DNA of 64,000 nucleotides from the NCBI GenBank assembly GCA_030442035.1, contig JAUJEA010000003.1, positions 124,001 to 188,000 on the forward strand, given 5' to 3'. Origin of the DNA: Splendidivirga corallicola. Its GTDB lineage: Bacteria > Bacteroidota > Bacteroidia > Cytophagales > Cyclobacteriaceae. The stretch's first letter is position 1. Each line of letters begins with the position of its first letter. The notes under the pieces were generated by a model. It did no database searches. It was not told the DNA's origin and was given only the letters and a program-made list of their open reading frames with translations. Positions 1-9,549 of the stretch are shown one piece after another. Both the position numbers and the translations under genes were made by a program.

Positions 1-915
1 CCGGATTTTGTAGATGATTTAGGTGATCAATGGGAAGAGTTTACGGTTTATCATCCCAAACAAAAAGTATGGATGAAAGTTACCGGTGAATCCGATTTGA
101 CTAAAAGCCCCTATTATGGAGCAAGCGCTCCCGAAATCGATTGGTTAAAACGTCTTGAAATTCAGTCCGTTGTACAGAAATATGTGACACATTCCATTAG
201 CTCGACTATCAATTTACCAAACGATGTAAGCGTTGAAAAGGTAGGAGACATCTATATGCAGGCTTGGCAAAAAGGGTTAAAAGGCATCACTGTATATCGT
301 GATGGTTCAAGGGCAGGTGTTTTGATTACAAAGGAAGAAAAAGATAAGAAGGAGGAAATCGTTGAAAGAAGTGCGCCTACCAGGCCAGATAAATTGGAAG
401 CCGAAATTGTTCGTTTTCTAAATGAAAATGAAAGGTGGATTGCCGTGGTCGGATTATTGAATGGAAGGCCTTATGAAGTTTTCACAGGAAAAGCCGAAGA
501 TTCGTTTTATCTTCCAAAATGGGTTGAAAAAGGTTGGGTAATTAAAAACAGGACCAAAGAAGGAAAAAGCAGATATGATTTTCAATACATGGATAAGGAA
601 GGTTACAGGGTTACTATCGAAGGGCTATCAAGATCATTTGACCAGGAATACTGGAATTACGCCAAACTCATTTCAGGAGTATTGAGACACGGCATGCCCC
701 TACCCTATGTGGTTGACCTGGTTGAAAATCTTAATCTCTATGACGAAACGATCAATACCTGGAAAAAAGGTGTCGAAAGGGCTTTGAAGAAATTTATTCC
801 AGATGGCACCAAAGCGGTTGACCATGAATGCCCGGATTGCGGTGACCCACAAGGTTTAATTTATGAAGAAGGCTGTCTCAAGTGTAAAAGCTGTGGACAT
901 ACTAAGTGCGGCTAA
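1..915 (+). CDS. nrdJ: vitamin B12-dependent (class II) ribonucleotide reductase, C-terminal part
   Basis: The reading frame is open to the left edge, so only the C-terminal part of the protein is present. The class II enzyme uses adenosylcobalamin to reduce ribonucleotides in the cytoplasm. The visible part contains the end of the catalytic barrel (a segment like TINLPNDVSVEKVGDIY followed by GLKGITVYRDGSR, typical of NrdJ) and then the C-terminal extension. The extreme C-terminus has five cysteines in two zinc-ribbon-like pairs (CPDCG, then CLKCKSCG) plus a final KCG, matching the redox-active swinging arm of the family. A bidirectional terminator follows within 50 bases. The rest of the protein lies outside the window. 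Confidence 0.9.
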   Translation, partial: PDFVDDLGDQWEEFTVYHPKQKVWMKVTGESDLTKSPYYGASAPEIDWLKRLEIQSVVQKYVTHSISSTINLPNDVSVEKVGDIYMQAWQKGLKGITVYRDGSRAGVLITKEEKDKKEEIVERSAPTRPDKLEAEIVRFLNENERWIAVVGLLNGRPYEVFTGKAEDSFYLPKWVEKGWVIKNRTKEGKSRYDFQYMDKEGYRVTIEGLSRSFDQEYWNYAKLISGVLRHGMPLPYVVDLVENLNLYDETINTWKKGVERALKKFIPDGTKAVDHECPDCGDPQGLIYEEGCLKCKSCGHTKCG

Positions 916-960
916 TCGAGAATATATTAAACATGAAAAAGCTTTTCTAAAATAAGGTTT

Positions 961-1002
961 GTCAATAAAAGCTCCGAAATCAATTTCGGAGCTTTTATTG
1001 AC
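961..1002. terminator. bidirectional intrinsic terminator
   Basis: There is a perfect 20-base inverted repeat (961-980 and 983-1002) with core GCTCCGAAAT/ATTTCGGAGC. Its outer arms are A/T-rich, so a U-run follows the GC core on either strand. It lies between the convergent nrdJ and amidohydrolase genes and can serve both. Confidence 0.85.
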
Positions 1003-1008
1003 AAAATA

Positions 1009-4000
1009 TTAATGAGACTGGCAGGAACATTTAATCAGTCCGAAACTTTGACTTTCCTCATGCCAATCGAAATTATCTCCGTACTTATCATTCTCCCAAA
1101 AGAACTTAGTCCTCTTCTTATCATGATTTCCGATTTCATTCATGGTTTGAGTATCATATAGTCTGCCATTGATCATTGTATATTTTACATTTTCGGTATT
1201 TTGAATATTTTCTAATGGGTTGGCATCCAGCACGATTAAATCAGCCAGTTTGCCAATTTCAAGTGATCCTATTTCATCTTCCATTCCAAGGTAAACTGCT
1301 CCGTTGATTGTGGCCGCTTTCAGTGCCTCCATATTGGTCATCCCTCCTTGTGCCAACATCCATAGCTCCCAATGGGCTCCAAGTCCTTGTAATTGTCCGT
1401 GAGCCCCAAGATTTACTTTGACACCGGCATCAGCGAGTTTTTTACACGACTCGGAAGTCAGGATGTGGCCATTGTCATATTCCTTGAGCGGAACCATAGT
1501 TCGATGCCTTGCCCTTGAATCAATAATTGATCTTGGAGTGAAATTCAGTAATGTCTCTTTCTCCCAAACATTTGTGGTTTGATACCAATAATATTCTCCA
1601 CTCATTCCAGCATAATTAACAATGAGTGTTGGTGTATATCCAGTTTTACTTGCTGACCATAATTGTATGACATCATTATACAATGGAGCAATTGGGATAT
1701 TATGTTCGATACCAGTGTGACCATCTAAAATCATGGACATATTATGGAAAAACGTCGAACCTCCCTCCGGATAAACCATCATCTCTAATTCTCTCGCGGC
1801 CTGGATAACTTGTTGCCTTTGTTCCCTCCTCGGTTGGTTGTAACTTTTAATAGAGAACGCACCAAAGGCCTTAGTTCTTCGTAAGGCTGATCTGGCATCA
1901 TCAAGATTATTGATAACGGCTTTAAAATCTCCATCTGCTCCATAAATGATAATTCCTGTAGAGTAAATCCTTGGTCCTACCATATGTCCTGCCTTTATCA
2001 TTTCCGATTGTGAAAAAACCATTTCAGTATTGGATGAAGGATCATGGGTGGTAGTTACTCCATAGGCCAAATTAGCATAATAAGGCCAATGCTTCTGAGG
2101 GCTTAACCCATACCTGAATGTTCCCAGATGGGCATGTACATCAATCAGGCCGGGCATAATAGTTTTTCCCTGTACATCCACCACTTTGGCATTTCGAGGA
2201 ATAGTTACCTGATTTTTGTTGCCAATGACTTTTATTTTATTCCCTTCAATAATGATAGTGCCGTCTTGAATAACTTCGTCTTCATTCATGGTAATAATTG
2301 TTGCACCTTTCAGTGCAATAGTGCCTTCAGGAACATCGGATTTTAGCTTCAGGCCAACCTTGATTCCAACGGTATCCAGATTAGCCACTGAATCCGGTGA
2401 ATTCTCCAGAAAAGTAAACCGTTGATTAATCTCATTGGTAAAATATTCTTCTCCGATTGTCCAATGCAATTTTTTGCTGTCTGAGGACCAATGTAAATTG
2501 ATCCCAGCATCTCTGGCTACCTGGCTCACCGGGATGGCCTTGGAGGAAGCCGAAAGTTCCAAAACTTTTCCAGTAGCGGGCATGGGTGCTATATAAGCCT
2601 TAAACAATTCTGTAAAGGCAATCCATTTTCCATCCGGGCTTGGAACAATGTCATTGGCATATTTAATTTTGACAACGTCCTTCTGATCACCTCCATCAAG
2701 CTTTATGCTTGTATAGGTTTTCGTGAGGCTTCCAAAGTAATTTCCCCCTTTCTGAAAATATATGCGTGTGCCGTCATGGTTAAATCTTGGAAATGCGCCC
2801 TCCTCACATACAAAGGTTGAAGCTCCCCCGTTCGAGGACATAAAATATAAGCCCGGTTTTTCACTGAATGAAGTTCCCTGATAAATATTACCACGTTCTC
2901 TTTGATAAACGATCTTTGAACCATCGGGTGAGAATCTGGGCGTTCTATAAATACCTTTTTCAGATGATAGCTGTATTGGGTTGGCCTTAGAATTGGTCAA
3001 ATCCAGTTTGGAGATAGTTCCTTTGCCCTCATCATTCCAGGTAACATATACCAGATGTTTACCATCCGGACTGAAATCCGGTTCAAATTCGTAATCAATA
3101 GAATTGGTTAATCTTTTAGGTGTACCATTAGGTAATTTCTTTTTCCACAAATATCCGGCAGCGTTGAAAATCAAGGTCTTTTCATCTGGTGATGTAACGG
3201 CATGCCTGATCACCTTTACATTAAAAGTTTCGGGAGCTACTTTCTGTTTGAACTTTAGGGCTTCGGCTATTTTTGTTTCAATTTCAGCTGTAAATGGTAT
3301 AATCGAAGCACTTCCATTTGATATATCAATCTTATTGATCTTTCCCTTCGACCAAATAACAATGTGCTTATCATCAGGTGTCCAGCTAAAGCCCGGATAT
3401 GTTCCAAATATAGCCCAGGCCTCTTGCTGATCTTTACTCAGACCATCGTAAACGGGCCACTGTTCACCATTTCGAAGGTCTCTTAAGAATAGCACCGTTT
3501 TCTCTCTTACTCTCTTTATAAAAGCTAAAGTATTACCATCATGTGAAATTTGAGGGCGGCTGGCTCCCCCCGAGCCGGAAACAACATTTTTAATCTTACC
3601 TGTTTCGCGATCCAGTCTCTTGATCACATAGATCTGCTTATTAGGATCTTTATTATATTGAAAAAAACCTCCGGGATAAACATCCTCACTGAAATACACA
3701 TATCGCCCATCTGATGAAACATTCGGTTCATTGACGTCTTGCTGATCATTTTTCCTTTTGGTCAATTGAATACCGCTTCCACCATTTATATGATAGAGCC
3801 ACATCTCACCTGCTCCCAATGATCTCTGGGAGGTGAAGTGTTTTCTTGCAACAAGATATTGCCCATCCGGATTCCAAACTGGATTATTAAGCAATCGAAA
3901 ACTTTCTTTGGTAATTTGTTTGGCTTCGGATCCATCTTTATCCATGATCCAGATATTATCACCTCCGCCTGCATCACTTGTAAAGGCAATTTTTTTACCA

Positions 4001-4284
4001 TCAGGACTAAATCTAGGTTGGACCTCGTAAGGCAAGCCTCCTCTCAGAAGTTTAGCTGTACCTCCCTGAACAGGCATGATGTAAATATCTCCCAGCAAGT
4101 CAAAAACTATTTCTTTACCATCAGGAGACACATCGAGGCTCATCCAGGTACCTTCATCAGTACTGAATTTCAAATCCTTAAAAGTACCTGGAGGATCAGC
4201 AACATTCCACTTTTTTTTCTGTGAGATTAAGCATGTGGAGGTCAATAGCGTAATGGTTAAAATCAAGTATAATCGTCTGTGCAT
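1009..4284 (-). CDS. secreted amidohydrolase with N-terminal TolB-like propeller
   Basis: The N-terminal two thirds consist of repeated TolB/PD40-type blades (many copies of a pattern like SPDGKxIxF). The C-terminal third is a metal-dependent amidohydrolase with the motif GLIDVHAHLG, whose metal-binding histidines are H717 and H719, and a late segment GKLADLIVLDANPL typical of imidazolonepropionase-like enzymes. I start at 4284 (MHRRLYLILTITL...) because this puts a hydrophobic export signal at the N-terminus; an in-frame ATG at 4308 would add eight residues. The protein is probably periplasmic or surface located. The substrate is unknown; family members act on peptides or cyclic amides. It is about 1090 residues long, as usual for this Bacteroidota family. 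Confidence 0.85.
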   Translation of the reverse strand: MHRRLYLILTITLLTSTCLISQKKKWNVADPPGTFKDLKFSTDEGTWMSLDVSPDGKEIVFDLLGDIYIMPVQGGTAKLLRGGLPYEVQPRFSPDGKKIAFTSDAGGGDNIWIMDKDGSEAKQITKESFRLLNNPVWNPDGQYLVARKHFTSQRSLGAGEMWLYHINGGSGIQLTKRKNDQQDVNEPNVSSDGRYVYFSEDVYPGGFFQYNKDPNKQIYVIKRLDRETGKIKNVVSGSGGASRPQISHDGNTLAFIKRVREKTVLFLRDLRNGEQWPVYDGLSKDQQEAWAIFGTYPGFSWTPDDKHIVIWSKGKINKIDISNGSASIIPFTAEIETKIAEALKFKQKVAPETFNVKVIRHAVTSPDEKTLIFNAAGYLWKKKLPNGTPKRLTNSIDYEFEPDFSPDGKHLVYVTWNDEGKGTISKLDLTNSKANPIQLSSEKGIYRTPRFSPDGSKIVYQRERGNIYQGTSFSEKPGLYFMSSNGGASTFVCEEGAFPRFNHDGTRIYFQKGGNYFGSLTKTYTSIKLDGGDQKDVVKIKYANDIVPSPDGKWIAFTELFKAYIAPMPATGKVLELSASSKAIPVSQVARDAGINLHWSSDSKKLHWTIGEEYFTNEINQRFTFLENSPDSVANLDTVGIKVGLKLKSDVPEGTIALKGATIITMNEDEVIQDGTIIIEGNKIKVIGNKNQVTIPRNAKVVDVQGKTIMPGLIDVHAHLGTFRYGLSPQKHWPYYANLAYGVTTTHDPSSNTEMVFSQSEMIKAGHMVGPRIYSTGIIIYGADGDFKAVINNLDDARSALRRTKAFGAFSIKSYNQPRREQRQQVIQAARELEMMVYPEGGSTFFHNMSMILDGHTGIEHNIPIAPLYNDVIQLWSASKTGYTPTLIVNYAGMSGEYYWYQTTNVWEKETLLNFTPRSIIDSRARHRTMVPLKEYDNGHILTSESCKKLADAGVKVNLGAHGQLQGLGAHWELWMLAQGGMTNMEALKAATINGAVYLGMEDEIGSLEIGKLADLIVLDANPLENIQNTENVKYTMINGRLYDTQTMNEIGNHDKKRTKFFWENDKYGDNFDWHEESQSFGLIKCSCQSH

Positions 4285-4465
4285 TAGGTTTAATTTTGGG
4301 TAAGTCATTTAATTAATTGTATCAATTAGCATCTGGTTACCGGTAAATGATCCGCGATATTCATAACAAATCTGAAAATAGTTGCCTTTAAAGACATACG
4401 AAATTCATGCAAACAAAAAACCCAGTAAGAAAATTCCCACTACGTTCTATCTTGATACTAAATGA

Positions 4466-6379
4466 TCAGCTTTCTCCAACTACACCGAGCATTTCATCTA
4501 GGGTATTGGTAGAAACAAAATGATAGTTTGGTCTTGCTTTTTTATATATGTCCAAAGCCATGGCCTTTCCCTTTTCGGTTTTGATCATTTCGCCATATAA
4601 CGGTGTCAAAAATTTTCTTCTTCCCGTTTGTACAAGAAAATCTTCCAGTCGTTTGTATCCAGGTTCATATTTATTTCTAATAACATGAATAAACCACGCA
4701 GCCAGGATCTCAGAATTTCCGCTACCTGTAAAGTTAAAAGCTTGATCTAACTGGCTCATTCTAGCTATCGGTAATTCAACTGGTAAGTTTCTTACAAAAT
4801 GTAGCCATTCATGAGTACTCCATTGAGATGTTTTGGCTTTCAAATCATTTTCAACAGGACCGTCGGATACGTTATAGCTGGTGAGAACTTCATCAACCTT
4901 CTCAAAACGATCCGATACCGGTGAGGGCGTATCTTTGGGTAGTCCTATTTGGTAGATCCATTTGTCATACAGAGTCTCATTGGCATCAATATCTGCTAAT
5001 AAATGCTCGTTCAAATACACGACGAATTGTTCTGTAGTCATTACTTTAAAAGCATTTGAAGCAAAATATTCTTTCAAAAAAGCATCGAATTTTTCTCTGC
5101 CAACCTGTTCTTCCAAATACCTTAGAAAAAAATATCCTTTATCATAGGCAATGGCTGTCATACCATCATCCGGACTTCTACCATGCAGATCTAGTTTTAG
5201 CTTGGTTTCTTCACTCTTTCCTTCAGCCATCATCCCGGCTACTTCATCCTCCAAACCCTGCAATGTTAAAGAAGCCAGCATTTCGGAGTAATCTCTCCCA
5301 TAAAGGGCTTCCATAATTCTATGCTCAAAATAAACTGTAAAACCTTCATTCAACCAGAAATCATTCCAGGTAGCATTGGTTACCAAATTACCGGACCATG
5401 AATGAGCCAGCTCATGGGCTACAAGAGATGTAAGCGACCTGTCTCCTGCCAGAATGGTTGGTGTAGCAAAAGTAAGCCTGGGGTTTTCCATGCCGCCAAA
5501 CGGAAAACTAGGTGGTAATACAATAATATCGTATCGTTCCCATCTGTATGGACCATAAAGCTCCTCAGCGGACTTTACCATGTTCTCTAACTCTCCAAAT
5601 TCATAAGCGGCTTTCTTTAAAGTAACTGGTTCTGCGTAGACACCCGTTCGTTCTCCTAATGATTGAAAAGCGATATCACCCACGGAAAGTGCCATTAAAT
5701 ATGCCGGAATGGCTTGATCCATTTTAAACTCATAGATTCCTGTTTCATTTTTTTCCTGTGGATTAGCTGCACTCATAAGAGCCAGCAACTCTTTGGGAAC
5801 CTTAACCGTGGCCTCATAGGTAAATCTTATTCCTGGCGAATCCTGAAGGGGGATCCAACTTCTTGCTAAAATCGCCTGTGATTGTGTGAATAAGAAAGGG
5901 TGCTTACCTCCTGCAGTTTGTTTTGGATCTAGCCATTGCAATGCCTCCGCATTATCACCGGTAGTATAGTGCACGTGCACGATCTTTGTTTCCGGTAAAA
6001 TATTGATCTGGAGTGGGCTTCCTAAAATGGCATCTTCCGGCCCTATGCTAAAAGTTACCTCCATAGGGTCATCATCCAGCGTTACTTTTCTGATATTCAA
6101 TCCCTTGATATCCAAAACTAATTGCTTGGCAGATTCAGATTTGTCAATGGTCAGAGAAGCCACACCATTTATCTTTTTAACTGAAAAATCCAGTTCCACA
6201 TCCCACTTCAAGTGTTTAATTACCGCCTCCTCAGGTTTAGCATAGCTATGTGGGTCATTGATGGTTACATTCATCATTTCAGTCGATGGTTCTTCATTCA
6301 TTTTTGTCTGATTACAGGAATACAGTATACTGAGAAATATAGAAAGTGATAGAATAGCCTTCCATTCAATTTTTTTCAT
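4466..6379 (-). CDS. M1 family zinc aminopeptidase lipoprotein
   Basis: This is a gluzincin aminopeptidase that removes N-terminal residues from peptides. The exopeptidase motif GGMEN is followed by the zinc site HELAH (H322, E323, H326) and the third ligand E345 in LNEGFTVYFEH. The C-terminal helical domain resembles that of leukotriene A4 hydrolase-type M1 enzymes. The start at 6379 (MKKIEWKA...) gives a signal peptide ending in the lipobox LYSC, so the protein is probably an envelope lipoprotein; an ATG at 6400 is less likely. The gene stands on the same strand as the upstream Rieske gene, about 130 bases away, and may be co-transcribed with it. Confidence 0.92.
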   Translation of the reverse strand: MKKIEWKAILSLSIFLSILYSCNQTKMNEEPSTEMMNVTINDPHSYAKPEEAVIKHLKWDVELDFSVKKINGVASLTIDKSESAKQLVLDIKGLNIRKVTLDDDPMEVTFSIGPEDAILGSPLQINILPETKIVHVHYTTGDNAEALQWLDPKQTAGGKHPFLFTQSQAILARSWIPLQDSPGIRFTYEATVKVPKELLALMSAANPQEKNETGIYEFKMDQAIPAYLMALSVGDIAFQSLGERTGVYAEPVTLKKAAYEFGELENMVKSAEELYGPYRWERYDIIVLPPSFPFGGMENPRLTFATPTILAGDRSLTSLVAHELAHSWSGNLVTNATWNDFWLNEGFTVYFEHRIMEALYGRDYSEMLASLTLQGLEDEVAGMMAEGKSEETKLKLDLHGRSPDDGMTAIAYDKGYFFLRYLEEQVGREKFDAFLKEYFASNAFKVMTTEQFVVYLNEHLLADIDANETLYDKWIYQIGLPKDTPSPVSDRFEKVDEVLTSYNVSDGPVENDLKAKTSQWSTHEWLHFVRNLPVELPIARMSQLDQAFNFTGSGNSEILAAWFIHVIRNKYEPGYKRLEDFLVQTGRRKFLTPLYGEMIKTEKGKAMALDIYKKARPNYHFVSTNTLDEMLGVVGES

Positions 6380-6510
6380 ATTATTTTGTTTTGGTAACAA
6401 GTAAAATTAAATGTATTTGCGAAATCATATTAACGAAATAAATATATTTTGTAAAATCCCCAATAGGCCTTATGATCTCAGATATTTTGGAAGCGGAATT
6501 AATCCTGAAA

Positions 6511-6840
6511 TCACTGAGTGATCAGACCAATAAATAGCCCATCATTTGTCAACTTTATTGCGTATGTTTCCAAAGCCCGACATCGACGTTCACATTCTTC
6601 ACCCGTTTTAAGATTGAACCGATAGCTATGCCAGGGGCAGATTACTTCATTTAAATAATTAAGGTTTCCTTTGCTCAAGGATTCACCAAGATGGGTACAG
6701 GTATCGGAGACCGCAAAGAAACCTTCTAAAGTATGGGCGAGGCATATTCTTCGATCACCTATTAAAAGCAATTTGGCAGTATTCACTGGAATTTTTTGTG
6801 TTGCAATTTCCAAAGAGTTAAAAATTTTATACCACTTCAT
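6511..6840 (-). CDS. Rieske [2Fe-2S] ferredoxin-like protein
   Basis: A small protein of about 109 residues with the Rieske cluster motifs C48-T-H50 and C68-P-W-H71 (numbered from MKWYKIF) in the order CTHLG...CPWHSYRF. It probably transfers electrons in the cytoplasm, as in NirD-like or dioxygenase-ferredoxin-like proteins. The ATG at 6840 was preferred over the one at 6852 because family members begin just before the first strand. No oxygenase subunit is adjacent, so its electron partner cannot be named. Confidence 0.85.
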   Translation of the reverse strand: MKWYKIFNSLEIATQKIPVNTAKLLLIGDRRICLAHTLEGFFAVSDTCTHLGESLSKGNLNYLNEVICPWHSYRFNLKTGEECERRCRALETYAIKLTNDGLFIGLITQ

Positions 6841-6874
6841 GTTAAGGCTCACCGGCTTGATGTATGTTTTGATC

Positions 6875-6903
6875 CAAATTTATTATTAAAAACAATAACA
6901 CAA
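6875..6903 (-). promoter_or_regulatory. candidate Bacteroidota promoter for the Rieske gene
   Basis: On the minus strand a perfect -7 element TAAATTTG (6875-6882) lies 18 bases downstream of TTG (6901-6903). This fits the Bacteroidota pattern TTTG-N(18-21)-TAnnTTTG. The Rieske start codon is about 35 bases further on. Confidence 0.5.
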
Positions 6904-7274
6904 TCTCAATTAATCAATATTAATGCTATTTAAAGCATTTAATATGTGATCATTCAAGGATCCTAATAGCATGGCAAAATGTAATAAATTGGGACGTTTA
7001 AGGGACACAAAAAAAATTAAACTGATTAATTTCACCCATCGGAATTACTTAAGTGATTGTAAAATTGAAACTTAGCTGTAATCTCTCCAGGCTCAAGTAA
7101 AGATGCGTAGTGATGGATACTTAAATAATCTTGGCTTGAAATAACTACCTGGTCCTCATTCTGATAAAATCAAAAATTTAATTTTTCCGGGATTCGGAGA
7201 ATTTTCTTTATCAGAAAAATATAATAGGGGGTAAAAAAACCGTTAAGAAAATAACCAAAACATACAACACCGAC
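6904..7274. other. intergenic region, no gene seen
   Basis: This AT-rich stretch lies between the divergent Rieske gene and the outer-membrane barrel gene. It has frequent stops in all frames and I found no RNA gene or repeat. It presumably holds the promoter of the barrel gene, but I could not identify a clear -33/-7 pair. Confidence 0.5.
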
Positions 7275-8228
7275 ATGTCAATTACATCCAACAAGAAGAA
7301 GTTGCTTTTTGCAACTTTCACAAAGGGCATTTTGGCCATTATTTTTTTGCTATTGTCGAAGCCTGATCTATTTGCACAGGATCCCCAAATAGATAGGAAA
7401 ACAGGTCTTATTAGGGGAAATCCTTATGGACCTGATAAACTTAACAAAAGAAAATCCGGTAACGCTTCTTTGGGTTCTACAGGAAGCACAGGGTCTACAC
7501 CATTATCCTTTGGTTTAAAAGGTGGTACCAATCTGACCGATGTTCGGCCAGAGGATCAATTCTCAGTATTTTCGTTTACAGAAGTCCCGAATGCCTCGAG
7601 TGCTGAGAAACAATATTTCAAGCTTAGCGATAATCGTGGTTTTCATTTTGGTTTCATAGCAAGATATGCGGTGACAGGACAACTTAGTGTGGCATTGGAG
7701 CCAACATTCTCCAACATGAAATATAGTTATGTAAATAACTATACATGGGTTGATTTTGAGAACAACAGTAATAGTCTTGAACTCAACTATGAGCACAATC
7801 AAACTCTAAATTACATCGAGATCCCGCTTTTGATCAGATATAATCTGCTCAATTCCTTTATTAAGCCTTTTGTGCATGGTGGTGGCTTTTACGGACGGTT
7901 ATTGAGCGCCACCAAAAAGATCAATGTGAGCGGGACGGACTATGCTGCCGGAAACACTCAGGAATTTTCCAATAGCAGCAGTACCCTTGGGGTTGATGAT
8001 CTTTACATCAAAACACATCTAGGTTTGATTGCAGGTGGAGGTCTCAGCTATCAGGTAGGTCCGGCTGCAGTGGAATTATCAGCCAATTATAAAATTGGCA
8101 TGAACAACGTGGTGAATGAGGCAAATCGACTTTCCGATGATACCATCACCGGGGGAAACTATGATGTGTTGGATAACACCAAGTTGAGAAACATTGAAAT
8201 ATCACTTGGTCTGGTATTTTCTCTTTAA
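7275..8228 (+). CDS. outer-membrane beta-barrel protein (porin-like family)
   Basis: The protein starts with a signal peptide (hydrophobic segment about residues 12-34, ending in LFAQ). A short Gly/Ser/Thr-rich linker (about residues 61-72) follows, then alternating amphipathic strands such as FGLKGGTNLTDV, FHFGFIARYAVTG, YIEIPLLIRYNLL and KPFVHGGGFYGRLL. These are typical of the Bacteroidota outer-membrane barrel family (OMP_b-brl_2 type). It ends in SLGLVFSL, with a terminal aromatic-containing strand suited to BAM recognition. It is followed after 30 bases by a lipoprotein gene on the same strand, probably the same operon. A specific function cannot be read from the sequence. Confidence 0.8.
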   Translation: MSITSNKKKLLFATFTKGILAIIFLLLSKPDLFAQDPQIDRKTGLIRGNPYGPDKLNKRKSGNASLGSTGSTGSTPLSFGLKGGTNLTDVRPEDQFSVFSFTEVPNASSAEKQYFKLSDNRGFHFGFIARYAVTGQLSVALEPTFSNMKYSYVNNYTWVDFENNSNSLELNYEHNQTLNYIEIPLLIRYNLLNSFIKPFVHGGGFYGRLLSATKKINVSGTDYAAGNTQEFSNSSSTLGVDDLYIKTHLGLIAGGGLSYQVGPAAVELSANYKIGMNNVVNEANRLSDDTITGGNYDVLDNTKLRNIEISLGLVFSL

Positions 8229-8258
8229 TCTTTTCTTTTATTCTCAAGAAATCAATCT

Positions 8259-9479
8259 GTGATGAATTATAAATATCTTTTCTCATATAAAAGCAATATT
8301 GGATACTTTCTACTATTATGTACTGTAGTACTACTAGGCGCTTGTGATATTGGTGACAACAATGTCGAGCCAGGAGAAAACATTGTGAAAATTTATAACA
8401 ATGAAAACTTCGCTATCAATTATGATCCATTGGATATTAAACAAACAAGCGATGGAGGGTTTATCATATTGTCATCAGTAGATGTATCCGACACTTATTT
8501 ACTTAAAATAAATGAATTGGGTGAGTTTGTTTCAGATACTTTGATAACCAGCCCATTTACACATCCATTACCCAATTTATTTGAAATAGGTGGTGATTTT
8601 TATTTCTTTAGTATGGATGATATTTCTCTGGCTACTCATCTTACCAAAATCAATTTATCTGATTCCAGTCAGGCTCCTGAGATCATTAGAACATACACTG
8701 AAATTATCTATCCCCTGGCCGTATCTCAAACACCAGATGGAGGATTCATCATTCAAAGTTACAACCGTGATTCTCGCAGCTCAAAACTAACCAAACTCGA
8801 CGCCAACTTTGCCGAAAGTTGGAATAACGAATACGAGGTGCTGGAGGATGTTGAAAATACAATTATTGGTAAGTTCTCCGGAACAGCAGAAAATTTACCC
8901 TATTTCACAGGTTCTATGAACGACGGAAGTATCTATTTCTTCAACGGTTTCTATAATTTCAGTTTATCAGTTGTTTTTGTAAATAGTTCCGACGGAGATT
9001 TGATCGGAACTTTGAACGGACTGAGAGATGAAACAGGATTAAGTGCGGCGCAGCATATCACCGGAAACAGTTTTGCGGTTTCCAGATTTAGCTTTGATGA
9101 TAATTTTCTTTTACCACTTGGAGATATAAATGTACAGGCCAATGATTTCAGTGGTGATTTAGGTGGAAATGAATTACCTGAGATATTGCCAAGCGCGAAA
9201 GTCGTAATTAAGAGACTGACAATCAACGGACAAAATGTAGTACTCTATGGCTCTGAAACAAAGAGTAAGCAAATTGTGCTATATGCTTATGATGAAAGTG
9301 ATGGCGCACTCTTAGGAACAAAGTATTTTGGTAATGTTAATCCATACGAGATTGGAAACTTTGTTGAAACTACCGATGGAGGGCTAGCCATTAGCGGACG
9401 AACTTTTGTAGCCGGTAGATTCCCGAGAATTTGTCTTTTCAAAATATCTGAAACAGAACTTAATTCAATTGTACCATAA
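8259..9479 (+). CDS. lipoprotein with propeller-like TxDGGF repeats, function unknown
   Basis: The N-terminus has a hydrophobic segment ending in the lipobox LLGAC, so it is a lipoprotein. At least three internal repeats share the pattern T(S/P/T)DGG(F/L)xI followed by a strand and a KI/KL segment (near residues 63, 164 and 370), suggesting a beta-propeller or related repeat fold. The family is not one I can name. It lies 30 bases after the outer-membrane barrel gene and is probably co-expressed with it. A surface or periplasmic binding role is only an inference. Confidence 0.7.
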   Translation: MMNYKYLFSYKSNIGYFLLLCTVVLLGACDIGDNNVEPGENIVKIYNNENFAINYDPLDIKQTSDGGFIILSSVDVSDTYLLKINELGEFVSDTLITSPFTHPLPNLFEIGGDFYFFSMDDISLATHLTKINLSDSSQAPEIIRTYTEIIYPLAVSQTPDGGFIIQSYNRDSRSSKLTKLDANFAESWNNEYEVLEDVENTIIGKFSGTAENLPYFTGSMNDGSIYFFNGFYNFSLSVVFVNSSDGDLIGTLNGLRDETGLSAAQHITGNSFAVSRFSFDDNFLLPLGDINVQANDFSGDLGGNELPEILPSAKVVIKRLTINGQNVVLYGSETKSKQIVLYAYDESDGALLGTKYFGNVNPYEIGNFVETTDGGLAISGRTFVAGRFPRICLFKISETELNSIVP

Positions 9480-9484
9480 AAAAA

Positions 9485-9508
9485 CCCTAGCCATTTTACT
9501 GGCTAGGG
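9485..9508. terminator. intrinsic terminator between convergent genes
   Basis: The stem is CCCTAGCCA/TGGCTAGGG with a six-base loop. On the minus strand it is followed at once by seven U residues (complement of A at 9478-9484), so it fits best as terminator of the redoxin gene. It can also stop the plus-strand lipoprotein gene. Confidence 0.8.
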
Positions 9509-9549
9509 CGGCTTCGTTTTTAACTAAACTATTTATATTAAATGAAGCA

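Noticed and set aside
2128-2346. Open frame of 72 codons on the plus strand within the amidohydrolase gene
   Set aside because: It is a shadow of the well-supported gene on the other strand, without recognisable domain or start context.
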